This document shows positions 45,079 through 54,751 of a stretch of 64,000 nt of DNA, piece by piece. Position 1 is the stretch's first letter. Every line of letters begins with the position of its first letter. A program made the translations under genes and the position numbers. A model generated the notes under the pieces. The model worked only from the letters and a program-made list of their open reading frames with translations, did not search any database and was not told the origin of the DNA. The stretch comes from Flammeovirga sp. OC4 (GTDB lineage: Bacteria > Bacteroidota > Bacteroidia > Cytophagales > Flammeovirgaceae), in assembly GCF_000812565.1 (NCBI RefSeq), contig NZ_JTAM01000003.1, positions 186,001-250,000 on the forward strand. The letters run 5' to 3'.

Positions 45079-46086
45079 TTATGCCTCTTTTATTTTCCAA
45101 TCGGAAATGAGTAATTCATTTGTATCAATATCCATAGAACACTTAAAGTGACCTCTTGGACATTTTTTATGACCGTGTATACCACAAGGTCTGCAATCAA
45201 GATTTTCTTTTACTTCCACAATTCTAGAATTGGAGGACAATGGCCCAAAACCAAATTCAGGAATTGTTGAACAGAAAATTGCTGTAACAGGGGCATTCAT
45301 AGAGGAAGCCATATGTTGGGGCGCTGAATCATTAACATAATTCATCACGGCTCCTTTCATTAGTGCTGCTGACTGTAAGAAAGAAAGCTTCCCAGCCCAA
45401 TTGCACATATTACCTCTATCTACCTTCTCAACAATTTCATCACAAAGGTCTCTATCTCCAGGTCCTCCAATTAAAATAACAGCAGTATCTTCTGGAATCT
45501 TATTGATAAATTCCACCCATTTATCTTTGTGATGTTGCTTTGTATACCATACTGAACTAGGCCCCATTGTTACATATTTCCCTTCAAACTTGGCTCTTTC
45601 ATAGTCAATTTCTCTAGGGTATAATTTCGGTCCTACAAACTCAGCGTCAGTAATATCTTCAATTAGAGAAAGGTAACGGCTCACCTCGTGATGCTCTTTT
45701 TCTCTTCCTAAACCCACTTCATGTTTTTTCTTAATTGAAAAGAATGAACTCAAAGGATTTTTATCAAAACCTGCAGTAGATTTTGCAGAAGATAAAAAGG
45801 TCATTAAACCTGTAGAAAAAAAGCGTTGAAGATTGATAACTCTATCATATCTACGACGTCTGATTTCTGCAGAAACCTTTAATAGGTTTTTATTTTTCTC
45901 TACTTTTTTATTCCAAATAATAACCTCGTTGATATGAGGATTGTTTCTCAATAACCCCTCATTTCCGTTTCTTACCACAAAATCAATCGATGCTTCGGGG
46001 TAAAACTTGATCAACTTCTCCACAACGGCAGTTGCCATAATGACATCTCCGATAAATGCCGTCTGGATCACTAAGAATTTTTTCAT
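45079..46086 (-). CDS. Glycosyltransferase family 9 (heptosyltransferase-like)
   Basis: 335 aa, GT-B fold without membrane helices. Family 9 motifs are the N-terminal FLVIQTAFIGDVIMATAVVEKL, the C-half AVILIGGPGDRDLCDEI, and the nucleotide-sugar binding region FLQSAALMKGAVMNYVNDSAPQHMASSMNAPVTAIF. Near the C-terminus is a cysteine cluster (LDCRPCGIHGHKKCP, FKC), a feature of many heptosyltransferase II-type proteins. It probably adds a sugar to the lipopolysaccharide core at the inner face of the inner membrane. It lies 41 bp upstream of the aminotransferase gene in the same direction and could be co-transcribed with it. Confidence 0.9.
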   Translation of the reverse strand: MKKFLVIQTAFIGDVIMATAVVEKLIKFYPEASIDFVVRNGNEGLLRNNPHINEVIIWNKKVEKNKNLLKVSAEIRRRRYDRVINLQRFFSTGLMTFLSSAKSTAGFDKNPLSSFFSIKKKHEVGLGREKEHHEVSRYLSLIEDITDAEFVGPKLYPREIDYERAKFEGKYVTMGPSSVWYTKQHHKDKWVEFINKIPEDTAVILIGGPGDRDLCDEIVEKVDRGNMCNWAGKLSFLQSAALMKGAVMNYVNDSAPQHMASSMNAPVTAIFCSTIPEFGFGPLSSNSRIVEVKENLDCRPCGIHGHKKCPRGHFKCSMDIDTNELLISDWKIKEA

Positions 46087-46290
46087 GCCGTAAAAATCTC
46101 ATTTCATAATGAATATTGCAATAAATGGAGTCTATATCTACAAAATTTATAGCTCCTATAGGCTCGTTCTTAAATCAATTATCACTCTCAACAAGAATAG
46201 ATTAATTCGCACGAGTACAAAACTTCTTTTTTTATCCTTTTTTACTCCCTATCTTCATATTGGATTTAGGTAAAACGTAGGTACCCATTC

Positions 46291-47550
46291 ATGAAGTCAT
46301 TCGAAGAATTTAAAGATCATTTTAAAGAAAATATTGCTGGTCAGTTAGATCAGATTGAAGACAAAAGATACTATATGCACAATAAGCGTCTTCAATTTGG
46401 CGGCTTAACGATGTTGATGATTTCCTTTTCTTTAATGCTTCTGTACCTGGACCAAATCAATGAATATGGGGTATACTTCATGTGTATTTTTGCCCCTCTT
46501 ACCTCCATGAATTATTTCAACAATAATTTTCAGGATGATACCATTGAAGAAGAATACAAAGAGGTGGTAGTGAGAGAAATGATCCGTTTTATGGACAATA
46601 GCTTAAGGTATTCTCCACAAGATTTCATTCCTCTAAAAAAATGGATTGAAAGTGGAGTAAACCCTACTATTCCCGATGATTATGTTGGAGACGATCTCAT
46701 TGAAGGATCAATAGAGGGCACTTCTCTTCAGATGTCAGAAGTAATGGTAAGTCACCTACGCCCTCCTAATAATAAATGGTATGTCAATAAGAAAAAACAA
46801 CAAAAAGAAAAGTATAAAAAAGAGTTTCATGGTTTCTTTATGATTGTTGATTTAGACGAACCGCCATCTACCGAAATATATATTTTTGAAGACCATATTC
46901 AGAAAAATTGGGGATATACCGGACGATTAATTGAACAAAAAGATGACCGCTATGGCACTTATGTACCAATCAAGGACCCTGAATTCAGAAAATTCTTTAA
47001 GGTGTATGCCACGAATAGAGCCGATGCCGAAAAATCTTTAAAAGATGACTTCATAAAGAGGCTTTATAAAATCAGGAAACACTTCAAAGCCAAAGTCAAT
47101 TGTGTAATGAAAGAGGGAAAACTTTATGTTTTTCTTGATGTACGTAAAGAGCTTTTCAAAGTAGACACCACCCATTCATTAAAAAGGTCTTTTATTCTGA
47201 AAGAACTTTACAGAGATATGGAAATGATCTTGACCGTTGCACAAACTCTCAATGACCCTGTTCCTGAAGAGGCTCCCCCAACACAGATTAATAACAACTT
47301 TGGGGATTCTACCAAAGATGATCATGTATACGAAAATGCCCCTGTACAAGAAGAAGCTATTGTGCATGACAGCGAATCGTTCTTAGAAGAGGAAGAACAA
47401 TTTGGAGAAAATTCTGAAGAAGATGAGCTGGATGAATCTTTTGCTGCATCACAAGAACAGCTTTTTGGTGCTGATGGTAATGGTAAAAATCCTCATTTTG
47501 ATTTAGACGACTTTGAAAATGAGGATTATTATGAAGAGGAAGATGACTAA
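46291..47550 (+). CDS. DUF3137 family membrane protein
   Basis: 419 aa. Two closely spaced membrane helices (about 35-52 and 57-72) precede a soluble DUF3137 domain (about 110-315): FHGFFMIVDLDEPPSTEIYIF, VPIKDPEFRKFFKVYATNRADAEKSL and VNCVMKEGKLYVFLDVRKELF. The C-terminal 90 residues are strongly acidic and low in complexity (FLEEEEQFGEN, EDELDES) and probably disordered. The family has no known function. It is read divergently from the GT9 gene with about 200 bp between them. Confidence 0.88.
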   Translation: MKSFEEFKDHFKENIAGQLDQIEDKRYYMHNKRLQFGGLTMLMISFSLMLLYLDQINEYGVYFMCIFAPLTSMNYFNNNFQDDTIEEEYKEVVVREMIRFMDNSLRYSPQDFIPLKKWIESGVNPTIPDDYVGDDLIEGSIEGTSLQMSEVMVSHLRPPNNKWYVNKKKQQKEKYKKEFHGFFMIVDLDEPPSTEIYIFEDHIQKNWGYTGRLIEQKDDRYGTYVPIKDPEFRKFFKVYATNRADAEKSLKDDFIKRLYKIRKHFKAKVNCVMKEGKLYVFLDVRKELFKVDTTHSLKRSFILKELYRDMEMILTVAQTLNDPVPEEAPPTQINNNFGDSTKDDHVYENAPVQEEAIVHDSESFLEEEEQFGENSEEDELDESFAASQEQLFGADGNGKNPHFDLDDFENEDYYEEEDD

Positions 47551-47676
47551 ACATCATTTAAAGTATGGCATCTCTTATTTTTTTCCGAAATTTGTAACAT
47601 ACGAAAGTATAATTAAGCCTCTCACCCTACTTTCTTAGAAAATGAGGCTGCAAAAATATATTAGATCATAAGGAAA

Positions 47677-48069
47677 ATGGACAGTAAAAGACAACATAAA
47701 TTTTCTCGTTTAATCCAAAAAGATCTAGGCGAAATTTTTCAACAGAATTCTGTTTCAATGTTTGGAGGTGCTTTTATCTCTGTAACGCATGTTGAAATTT
47801 CTCCTGACTTAGGTTTAGCGAAAGTGTATTTAAGCTTTTTATTAACAAAAGATCCTGAAGGAAAAATTGTTGAGATTGAAGAGCAAAATAAATCAATCCG
47901 TAACCTTCTAGCACAACGTATCCGTCATCAAGCAAGAGTAATTCCTGAATTACGTTTTTACTATGACAATACTGCAGAAGAAGCAGAAAAAATTGACAAG
48001 TTATTTGAAAACATCGACATCCCTGACGAAAAAGAAGATGACGATGATGACAATATCTACACACGTTAA
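47677..48069 (+). CDS. rbfA: Ribosome-binding factor A
   Basis: 130 aa, the usual RbfA size, a KH-fold 30S maturation factor. It shows the family opening RQHKFSRLIQKDLGEIFQ, the strand VTHVEISPDLGLAKVYLSFL, and IRNLLAQRIRHQARVIPELRFYYDNTAEEAEKIDKLFENI. The last ~15 residues are a run of acidic residues (EKEDDDDDN). It helps process the 5' end of 16S rRNA and cold adaptation. A terminator follows directly (48077), so it is the last gene of its transcript; it is preceded by 127 bp with no rbfA partner such as infB. Confidence 0.96.
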   Translation: MDSKRQHKFSRLIQKDLGEIFQQNSVSMFGGAFISVTHVEISPDLGLAKVYLSFLLTKDPEGKIVEIEEQNKSIRNLLAQRIRHQARVIPELRFYYDNTAEEAEKIDKLFENIDIPDEKEDDDDDNIYTR

Positions 48070-48076
48070 TTTGAAG

Positions 48077-48118
48077 AGCATGTTTGAGCGGCTTCACTGT
48101 TCAGACATGCTTTTTTTG
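48077..48118 (+). terminator. Terminator after rbfA
   Basis: Stem AGCATGTTTGA (48077-48087) with TCAGACATGCT (48101-48111), one mismatch, followed by TTTTTT. Confidence 0.85.
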
Positions 48119-48179
48119 TTGTAATATTCGATTACAACTCCTCCACTTTTTTGAATTTATAGGATATACTTAGCAGGAC

Positions 48180-49595
48180 ATGCTGGCATTTTTTAAAATC
48201 AACGATCCCTTACGATTAATCATTCTTTTATTCCTTATGATCATCATTCGCCTTCCAATTTGGATGGGTGATATTCCATTACTTTCTGATGAGATACATT
48301 GGTTTACACTTGGTGATAAGCTGGCAGAAGGAAATAGTATGTATGTAGATGTTTGGGATAATATAGCTCCACTCTCAGCGGGTGTGTATTGGGTCATTGC
48401 CTCATGGTTTGGCACCTCTCAAGCTGTATTTTTTGGTTTTGCTGCATTCCTTACCTTAATACAATCCTATTTATTCAATCTAATGATGAATAGAAGTGAA
48501 GCCTACAAACAAAAAACGTTTATACCAGGCTTGATGTACCTTCTATTTTCCAACATCAGTTATGATTTTATGACTCTTTCTCCAACGCTCATTTCATTGA
48601 CCTTTTTATTGTTTGGTCTTCGAAATTTGCTGAGAATGGAGCGAACAGATGTGGAACAAAGCATCTTGAATACAGGTATATTCTTTGGTTTGGCTTCTTT
48701 GGCCTATATGCCTTCATTCTCTTTCCTTTTAATGGGTATTTTCGCATTAGCTACATTTAGAGTCTCTTCATTCAATAGACTTTTTTTAGCTTTTGTAGGG
48801 TTTACAATCGTTTGGGGAGGGTATTTGGTATACCTCTATTATATAGATGGATTAGAAGAATTTGCCAACTTATGCATACTGGCAATACCAGATCTTGAAC
48901 ACAATTTCCAATTGACTTGGGAACAAATGCTGATGCTTGCTGTTATCCCTGCCTTTATTTTATTGATGGGAATGTTCAAAACATTCAGCTATAATGCCTT
49001 TATTAACTCCCAACAAAACATACAGCAATTAATGCTAATTTGGGTAATCACTGCTACCTTAAGCATTGTTTTCTCCTCTTTTACTATTTCTTATCAATTG
49101 ATCTTATATGTACCCGCTTTAAGTTTTTTCAGTGCTCACCAGTTATTGATCATTCGAAAAAGGCTGATGGCAGAAATCACGTTATGGTCTTATTCCCTCC
49201 TTTTCCTAGCACTTATGATCGGTACAGCATTTGATGTTTTACCAAAGAAAATAGAATCTCCTTATCAAAATGCGTGGGCTATTGAAGTTCCAGACTTGAA
49301 TAAATATGGTGATAAAATGCTGGTTTTCGGACTAGATTATAAGTACTACAAAGATCACAACTTAGCGACTCCCTACCTCAACTACAATGTGAGTCGTCAG
49401 TTTTTCAAAAAGATTGACAACTATGACGAAATAAGAACAATCTATAACGCTTTTGAAAAAGATATGCCAGATGTGATTGTAGATACAAATGGTGACGGGC
49501 AAAAACTTTTAGATTATATCACTATCATCCAGAAAAAATATGAAAAAGTGGTATTAGATAATGGATTAGTCATTTTCTCGAAGGTAAAGCAATAA
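48180..49595 (+). CDS. Polytopic membrane protein, GT-C glycosyltransferase-like
   Basis: 471 aa with about ten membrane helices in the first 370 residues and a soluble C-terminal part. The first extracytoplasmic loop has the acidic pair D-E in LLSDEIHWFTLGDKLAEGNSMYVDVWDNIAPLSAGVYW, the layout of lipid-linked sugar GT-C transferases, where the acidic residue is catalytic. The conserved DUF6427 family of Bacteroidota is another possible home. It would transfer sugars from a polyprenyl carrier at the periplasmic face, but the acceptor is unknown. It stands alone after rbfA with a short 110-bp leader. Confidence 0.72.
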   Translation: MLAFFKINDPLRLIILLFLMIIIRLPIWMGDIPLLSDEIHWFTLGDKLAEGNSMYVDVWDNIAPLSAGVYWVIASWFGTSQAVFFGFAAFLTLIQSYLFNLMMNRSEAYKQKTFIPGLMYLLFSNISYDFMTLSPTLISLTFLLFGLRNLLRMERTDVEQSILNTGIFFGLASLAYMPSFSFLLMGIFALATFRVSSFNRLFLAFVGFTIVWGGYLVYLYYIDGLEEFANLCILAIPDLEHNFQLTWEQMLMLAVIPAFILLMGMFKTFSYNAFINSQQNIQQLMLIWVITATLSIVFSSFTISYQLILYVPALSFFSAHQLLIIRKRLMAEITLWSYSLLFLALMIGTAFDVLPKKIESPYQNAWAIEVPDLNKYGDKMLVFGLDYKYYKDHNLATPYLNYNVSRQFFKKIDNYDEIRTIYNAFEKDMPDVIVDTNGDGQKLLDYITIIQKKYEKVVLDNGLVIFSKVKQ

Positions 49596-49697
49596 AGAGA
49601 TCTAAAATATTAGGTGTTTTTTAGTTTTATATACTTTTCATTTTGACATCATTCCTACCCTTTTATTAGTACGAAAATAAAATTTTTCACTTTTTTC

Positions 49698-49727
49698 TTT
49701 GCCTAAAAAATTTCATTTGTATATTTG
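49698..49727 (+). promoter_or_regulatory. Bacteroidota promoter for the DUF1338 gene
   Basis: TTTG at 49698-49701 (-33) and TATATTTG at 49720-49727 (-7, perfect TAnnTTTG), separated by 18 nt. Transcription should start about 7 nt later, leaving a leader of about 54 nt before the ATG at 49788. This is the clearest promoter in the window. Confidence 0.75.
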
Positions 49728-49787
49728 CACTACCAATAAACGTATTTTTTACATTTATAATAAACCAAACACAACCAATTTAAACAC

Positions 49788-50591
49788 ATGAAAAATATCC
49801 TTGAGAAGCTTTGGGATCAGTATGTGGAAATTACCCCTTCTGCAGCTAAGATCCAGTCCATTTTTGAGGACAAAGGCGAAACAATCGAAAATGATCATAT
49901 TGCTATCCGTACTTTTAATCATCCACAGGTAAATGTTGATCGACTTTCAGAGCCATTTATTCGTATTGGTTATGAAAAAAAAGGGGAATATGTTTTTGAA
50001 GCAAAAAAGTTAAAAGCAGCCCATTTCCAGCATCGCACTGATAAAGATGCTCCAAAAATCTTCATTTCGGAATTAAGATTAGAGCTTTGCAGTGAATTTC
50101 TACAAGATGTAGCTGATTCTATCATTGCAACTTCTGGTACGGAACATATGGATATTGATCAATTACTTTTGAGTGGTTGCCTTTGGGAAAAGCCTTCTTA
50201 TAAAATATATGAGAGACTTGTTGAAGAATCTGAATACGCAGCATGGATGTATGTCTTTGGTTTTAGAGCCAATCATTTTACTATTCACTGTAACAAGTTG
50301 GATCATTTCAACACCCTTGAAGATGTGAATCAGTTTTTGAAAGACAATGGATTCCAAATGAATACTTCGGGTGGTGAAATCAAAGGAAGCAAGGAACAGC
50401 TTTTAGAACAATCAAGTATCCTTGCGGATAAAGTTAAAATTCAATTCCAGGAAGGAGAATACGAGGTTCCTTCATGTTATTATGAATTCGCGAAAAGATA
50501 TGAAGACAGCACTGGGGAACTTTTCGAAGGTTTTATCGCATCATCAGCTGATAAAATATTTGAAAGTACAGACACTGCTCTTTCGAAATAA
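49788..50591 (+). CDS. DUF1338 protein (2-oxoadipate dioxygenase/decarboxylase-like)
   Basis: 267 aa, a short member of the DUF1338 family related to HglS/YdcJ, non-heme iron enzymes that convert 2-oxoadipate to D-2-hydroxyglutarate in lysine breakdown. Visible features are the metal-ligand region NDHIAIRTFN (H37) and, later, ANHFTIHCNKL in the vicinal-oxygen-chelate fold. It is shorter than HglS (about 460 aa), so the substrate may differ. A perfect promoter lies upstream and a terminator downstream, so it is monocistronic. Confidence 0.87.
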   Translation: MKNILEKLWDQYVEITPSAAKIQSIFEDKGETIENDHIAIRTFNHPQVNVDRLSEPFIRIGYEKKGEYVFEAKKLKAAHFQHRTDKDAPKIFISELRLELCSEFLQDVADSIIATSGTEHMDIDQLLLSGCLWEKPSYKIYERLVEESEYAAWMYVFGFRANHFTIHCNKLDHFNTLEDVNQFLKDNGFQMNTSGGEIKGSKEQLLEQSSILADKVKIQFQEGEYEVPSCYYEFAKRYEDSTGELFEGFIASSADKIFESTDTALSK

Positions 50592-50700
50592 AACCTCAAT
50601 CAAAAAAATGAACATTTCTAAAGTTATACGTTATAGAATACATCGACGATCGAACACCTTTTTCTAACCAATTCAGGATTATCTAGAACTTAATGTAAAA

Positions 50701-50733
50701 AAGAAACCCTACAGTTTGTAGGGTTTCTTTTTG
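50701..50733. terminator. Bidirectional terminator between DUF1338 and UbiA genes
   Basis: Stem GAAACCCTAC (50703-50712) / GTAGGGTTTC (50718-50727), loop 5 nt, T-run on the plus strand and A-run giving Ts on the minus strand. Confidence 0.9.
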
Positions 50734-50762
50734 TATAATGCGAGAATTTTATGATGATCATT

Positions 50763-51641
50763 TTAGATAAAGAACATCCCTAAAATTCCGGCTACCATAT
50801 AGTATTTTATAAAAGAACTGATTTTTCCGTAATCTTTACTTGAAACAGCCTTGATCAGTTTGTAAATCATCATAAATGCTGGAAGCGATAAAATACAGAA
50901 ATAGTATTGAATATAAGGCTCTTCCATCTCCATCACAATAACAAATGATATGGCTATAAATAACGCAAATAAAAGGTAAATCAACTTTTTGGTTTTTTGA
51001 TCTCCCCATATAATAGGCAATGTTCGACAACCAAATTTTACATCTCCTTCTTTATCCTCCAAGTCTTTGATGATTTCACGAATCAGGGAAACGAAAAATG
51101 AGAAAATCCCAAATTCATATACAGCTCGGTTGTGCTCGGCAAAATAAATGTTGATCAAAAAGATAGACAAAGCCGTAATCGCCGCTACACTTACATTACC
51201 AATAAAAGCTCTTCTTTTTAATTCATTAGAATAAAGCCAAAGCCAAAAAGAGGCAATAAAACACACTATTCCTACTTCTAGCGATAAAGAAAAACCAATT
51301 ACAATTCCTAGAAAATTAAATACAGTGTGTGTAAAAATGGCAACCCTCCTTCGCATTAACTTACCTATCACTTGCTTGTTTGGACGATTGACAGCATCAA
51401 TTTTTATATCATAATAATCATTGATAATGTAGCCCGAAGCGGCGATTAATAATGTAGAAAGCGTCAATAACCAGAAGGAAACATCTTGCAGAAGATATCT
51501 CCAGTCGGCACTTGGCCCTACCAAGAAAATCCTTCCCATCCATTGTGTAAACAATATGATGAGAAGGTTATTGGCCCTTATAAGACTCAAAAAGTCTTTT
51601 AAGTTGATAAAAAAAGTTTGTTCTGTTTGTGGTTTACTCAT
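50763..51641 (-). CDS. UbiA family prenyltransferase (archaeal-type ether lipid or quinone-like)
   Basis: 292 aa, eight to nine membrane helices. Both Asp-rich motifs of the family are present: NDYYDIKIDAVNRPNK and, later, DLEDKEGDVKFGCRTLP, which bind Mg-prenyl diphosphate. The sequence resembles the Bacteroidota proteins annotated as geranylgeranylglycerol-phosphate geranylgeranyltransferase; a menaquinone-type role is also possible. It acts in the inner membrane. Its start lies 4 nt after the stop of polA, so the two are in one operon. Confidence 0.92.
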   Translation of the reverse strand: MSKPQTEQTFFINLKDFLSLIRANNLLIILFTQWMGRIFLVGPSADWRYLLQDVSFWLLTLSTLLIAASGYIINDYYDIKIDAVNRPNKQVIGKLMRRRVAIFTHTVFNFLGIVIGFSLSLEVGIVCFIASFWLWLYSNELKRRAFIGNVSVAAITALSIFLINIYFAEHNRAVYEFGIFSFFVSLIREIIKDLEDKEGDVKFGCRTLPIIWGDQKTKKLIYLLFALFIAISFVIVMEMEEPYIQYYFCILSLPAFMMIYKLIKAVSSKDYGKISSFIKYYMVAGILGMFFI

Positions 51642-51645
51642 TATA

Positions 51646-54447
51646 TTAATGGGCTTCTAACCAATTTATACCTTTACCGACTTCTACTTCTAAAGGAACT
51701 CCAATGTCATATGCATTTTCCATCATATCCTTTATTTTGGAAGTTATTAATTCTAATTCATCATTATGAACATCAAAAATCAATTCATCATGTACCTGAA
51801 GGATCATTTTTGATTTCAAATCTTGTGCATTCATCCATTCCTGAATTTCAATCATCGCTTTCTTGATGATATCCGCTGCAGTACCCTGAATTGGTGCATT
51901 GATGGCATTTCGTTCTGCCATTCCTCTCACCGTGAAATTACGTGAATTGATATCTCTTAAATATCTTCTTCTTCCCATCAACGTCTCTACATATTCGTTG
52001 TCTCTTGCTTTCGCAATCACATCGTCCATGTATTTCTTGATGGCAGGAAACTCTACAAAATAATTATCGATCAATTCCTTCGCCTCACTTCTAGCGATAT
52101 TCAATTGCTGAGAAAGACCAAATGCTGAAACGCCATAAATAATACCGAAGTTGGCCGTTTTAGCTCTTCTTCTCATTTCCGGTTCAACGTCTTTTTCATC
52201 TACCTTGAAGACTTTAGCAGCTGTAGCAGTGTGAATGTCTCTACCTTCCTTGAAAGCATTGAGCATTTCTTCATCTTTACTGAACGCTGCCATAATTCTC
52301 AATTCTACCTGAGAATAATCCGCTGCAACAAATGTGTAGTTTTCATCTCTCGCTACAAAAGCCTTTCTGATCTCTCTACCTCTTGAAGTCTTAATCGGAA
52401 TGTTCTGCAAGTTAGGGTCTGTAGAACTTAAACGGCCTGTTGCCGCCACTGCCTGATTGTAAGTAGTATGCACTCTTCCATCTGCCTTGATCAACTTCGG
52501 AAGGGCATCTACATACGTACTCTTCAACTTCGCTAACTGTCTGAAATCTAAAATCTTTTCAACGATTTCATGTTGCTTCAAACCTTGAAGAATTTCTTCC
52601 CCTGTAGCATATTGACCCGTTTTTGTCTTTTTTGGTTTATCAACCAGTTTCATTTTTTCAAAAAGAATCACACCTAATTGTTTAGGAGATGAAATGGTAA
52701 ACTCTTCACCTGCCAAGGCATAAATATCTTTTTCTAACTGCTCGACTTCTTTACCAATTTGAATAGAATAGTGTTCTAAAGAAGGCACATCTAAATTCAC
52801 CCCTTCTTTTTCCATCTCTCTCAATGTTTCCAACAATGGCATTTCAAGGTTTTCGAATAACTCTTTCAAGCCTTTTTCTTCCAATATTGGTAAGAATTTC
52901 TCTTTCAACTGAAGTGTAACATCAGCATCCTCACACGCATATTCATAAATTTCCGAAGCAGGCAAATCTTTCATATTTTTCTGCTTCTTCCCTTTTTTAC
53001 CTAATACAGTCTCGATCGAAACCGGAACATAATTCAAGTAGGTTTCAGAAAGGCTATCCATACCATGACGTTTGTCTGGCTCTATTAAGTAATGCGCCAA
53101 CATTGTATCAAAGAATGGGCCTTGTACTTTTACACCAGCCGTATCCATCACCTGAAGGTCATACTTCAAGTTTTGACCAATTTTCAAGATTCCTTTATTC
53201 TCAAACAATGGTTGAAAGTGAGCTAAAACTTTATCTGCTTCTTCTTTTTCCAATGGAACAGGAACATAGTAAGCCTCATCTTTTTGAGCAGAAAAAGACA
53301 TTCCTACAAGCTGAGCTTCCAAAGCATCTAAAGAAGATGTTTCAGTATCAAAGGCAAATTCCTTTTGTTTTGAAAGGTAATTGATCAATTCAGCATAACG
53401 CTCCTCTGAATCAATCATTCTATAATTCTTGTCCAATGAGCCAATGGTATCAGGCCCTTTCAACTCCTCTTCTTCAACAACCTCTTCTACCGTCTCAACT
53501 TTTGAGGCAGATGAAGTTGGAGCACCGAACAATGAAGCTTGCTCCCCTGCTTTCACTACTTTTTTAGCAGGAGCAGGTTTTGCATCAGGGAATAACCTTC
53601 CTAATAAGGTCTTAAATTCAAGATCATTAAAAATCTTAATGATTTCCTCTTTATTAGGTTCCTGCACTAAAAGTTTATCTTCTTCAAATGCAATCGGTAC
53701 ATCTATTTTAATGGTCGCCAATTCTTTAGAAAGAATGGCTTGCTCTTTATTACCTTCTACTCTTTCCTTCAGTTTTCCTTTTAACTCCGAAGAATGCTCA
53801 AGAATGCCTTCTACAGTACTGTATTGTTTCAATAATTTTACAGCAGTTTTAGGGCCAACACCCGGAATACCTGGAATATTATCGACAGCATCACCTTGCA
53901 AACCTAAAAGATCAATTACTTGGTCGATTCTATCCAGATCAAACTTTTCTAAAACTTCCTTTTCACCTAAAATCTCAATTCCACCCTTCGTAGAAGGTCG
54001 GTATAAGAAAGTATTCTCATCCACTAATTGAGCATAATCTTTATCAGGCGTCATCATAAACGTCTGAAAACCTTGTTTTGAAGCTTCTTTTGCCAAAGTA
54101 CCAATCACATCATCAGCCTCATAACCTTCCACTTCTAATCTTGGAATATTGAAAGCATCAACGATTTTCTTGACGATTGGAATTGCAATAGAAATATCTT
54201 CAGGTGTTTCTTGTCTATTGGCTTTGTACTCTTTGTACATTTCATGTCTAAAAGTAGGGCCAGATAAATCAAAAGAAACACCAATATGTGTAGGATTCTG
54301 CTTCTTAAGTATCTCCAATAATGAGTTAACAAAACCCATTGGGGCACTCGTATTTACTCCTTTAGAATTGATACGCGGATTACGTATTAGGGCAAAATGG
54401 GCACGAAAAATAAGGGCCATGCCGTCAAGCAGAAATAATTTCTTCAT
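51646..54447 (-). CDS. polA: DNA polymerase I
   Basis: 933 aa, full three-domain enzyme (E. coli 928 aa). N-terminal 5'-3' flap exonuclease (1-290, with the DGMALIFRAHFAL opening and EGYEADDVIGTLA), the 3'-5' proofreading domain with its acidic residues kept (FAFDTETSSLDALEA, LKYDLQVMD, YACEDADVTLQL), and the polymerase domain (motif A VAADYSQVELRIMAAFS, motif B RRAKTANFGIIYGVSAFG, motif C LQVHDELIFDVH). It fills gaps and removes RNA primers. It is followed after 4 nt by the UbiA gene. Confidence 0.98.
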   Translation of the reverse strand: MKKLFLLDGMALIFRAHFALIRNPRINSKGVNTSAPMGFVNSLLEILKKQNPTHIGVSFDLSGPTFRHEMYKEYKANRQETPEDISIAIPIVKKIVDAFNIPRLEVEGYEADDVIGTLAKEASKQGFQTFMMTPDKDYAQLVDENTFLYRPSTKGGIEILGEKEVLEKFDLDRIDQVIDLLGLQGDAVDNIPGIPGVGPKTAVKLLKQYSTVEGILEHSSELKGKLKERVEGNKEQAILSKELATIKIDVPIAFEEDKLLVQEPNKEEIIKIFNDLEFKTLLGRLFPDAKPAPAKKVVKAGEQASLFGAPTSSASKVETVEEVVEEEELKGPDTIGSLDKNYRMIDSEERYAELINYLSKQKEFAFDTETSSLDALEAQLVGMSFSAQKDEAYYVPVPLEKEEADKVLAHFQPLFENKGILKIGQNLKYDLQVMDTAGVKVQGPFFDTMLAHYLIEPDKRHGMDSLSETYLNYVPVSIETVLGKKGKKQKNMKDLPASEIYEYACEDADVTLQLKEKFLPILEEKGLKELFENLEMPLLETLREMEKEGVNLDVPSLEHYSIQIGKEVEQLEKDIYALAGEEFTISSPKQLGVILFEKMKLVDKPKKTKTGQYATGEEILQGLKQHEIVEKILDFRQLAKLKSTYVDALPKLIKADGRVHTTYNQAVAATGRLSSTDPNLQNIPIKTSRGREIRKAFVARDENYTFVAADYSQVELRIMAAFSKDEEMLNAFKEGRDIHTATAAKVFKVDEKDVEPEMRRRAKTANFGIIYGVSAFGLSQQLNIARSEAKELIDNYFVEFPAIKKYMDDVIAKARDNEYVETLMGRRRYLRDINSRNFTVRGMAERNAINAPIQGTAADIIKKAMIEIQEWMNAQDLKSKMILQVHDELIFDVHNDELELITSKIKDMMENAYDIGVPLEVEVGKGINWLEAH

Positions 54448-54751
54448 AATTTAGTTGGTCTAAAAGACGCTCTATACAGTTTCTAATTTTAAAATCACGA
54501 AATCAATCTCCGATCTTACAAACTATTCGTGATTTTGCAGTTATATCTTAATTTTTGTACGAATATACTAATCGGATTTCGAAGATTTATATTCTTGTTG
54601 TACGTTTGCAATAATATTTGCAATTCAATTGACAATTTGAAGCAGATGGCGAATCAAAATCTATTTTTTGATTTTAGAAAAGGGTGATTCAGTATCCCTT
54701 GGGAAATTTTGATTCATCTGTTCTAGTTTGAACTTAAAAAAGTAAAGAGGT
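54448..54751. other. Divergent promoter region polA / pseudo-methyltransferase
   Basis: 304 bp without a gene. On the plus strand TACGTTTG (54601-54608) is a perfect TAnnTTTG box, which would give a leader of about 140 nt to the 824-aa gene; a near match AATATTTG follows at 54613. No comparable box was found for polA on the minus strand. Confidence 0.45.

Noticed and set aside
53429-54031. A 200-codon plus-strand open frame within polA.
   Set aside because: It is antisense to the conserved polA reading frame, with no start signals or recognisable family, and results from codon bias.
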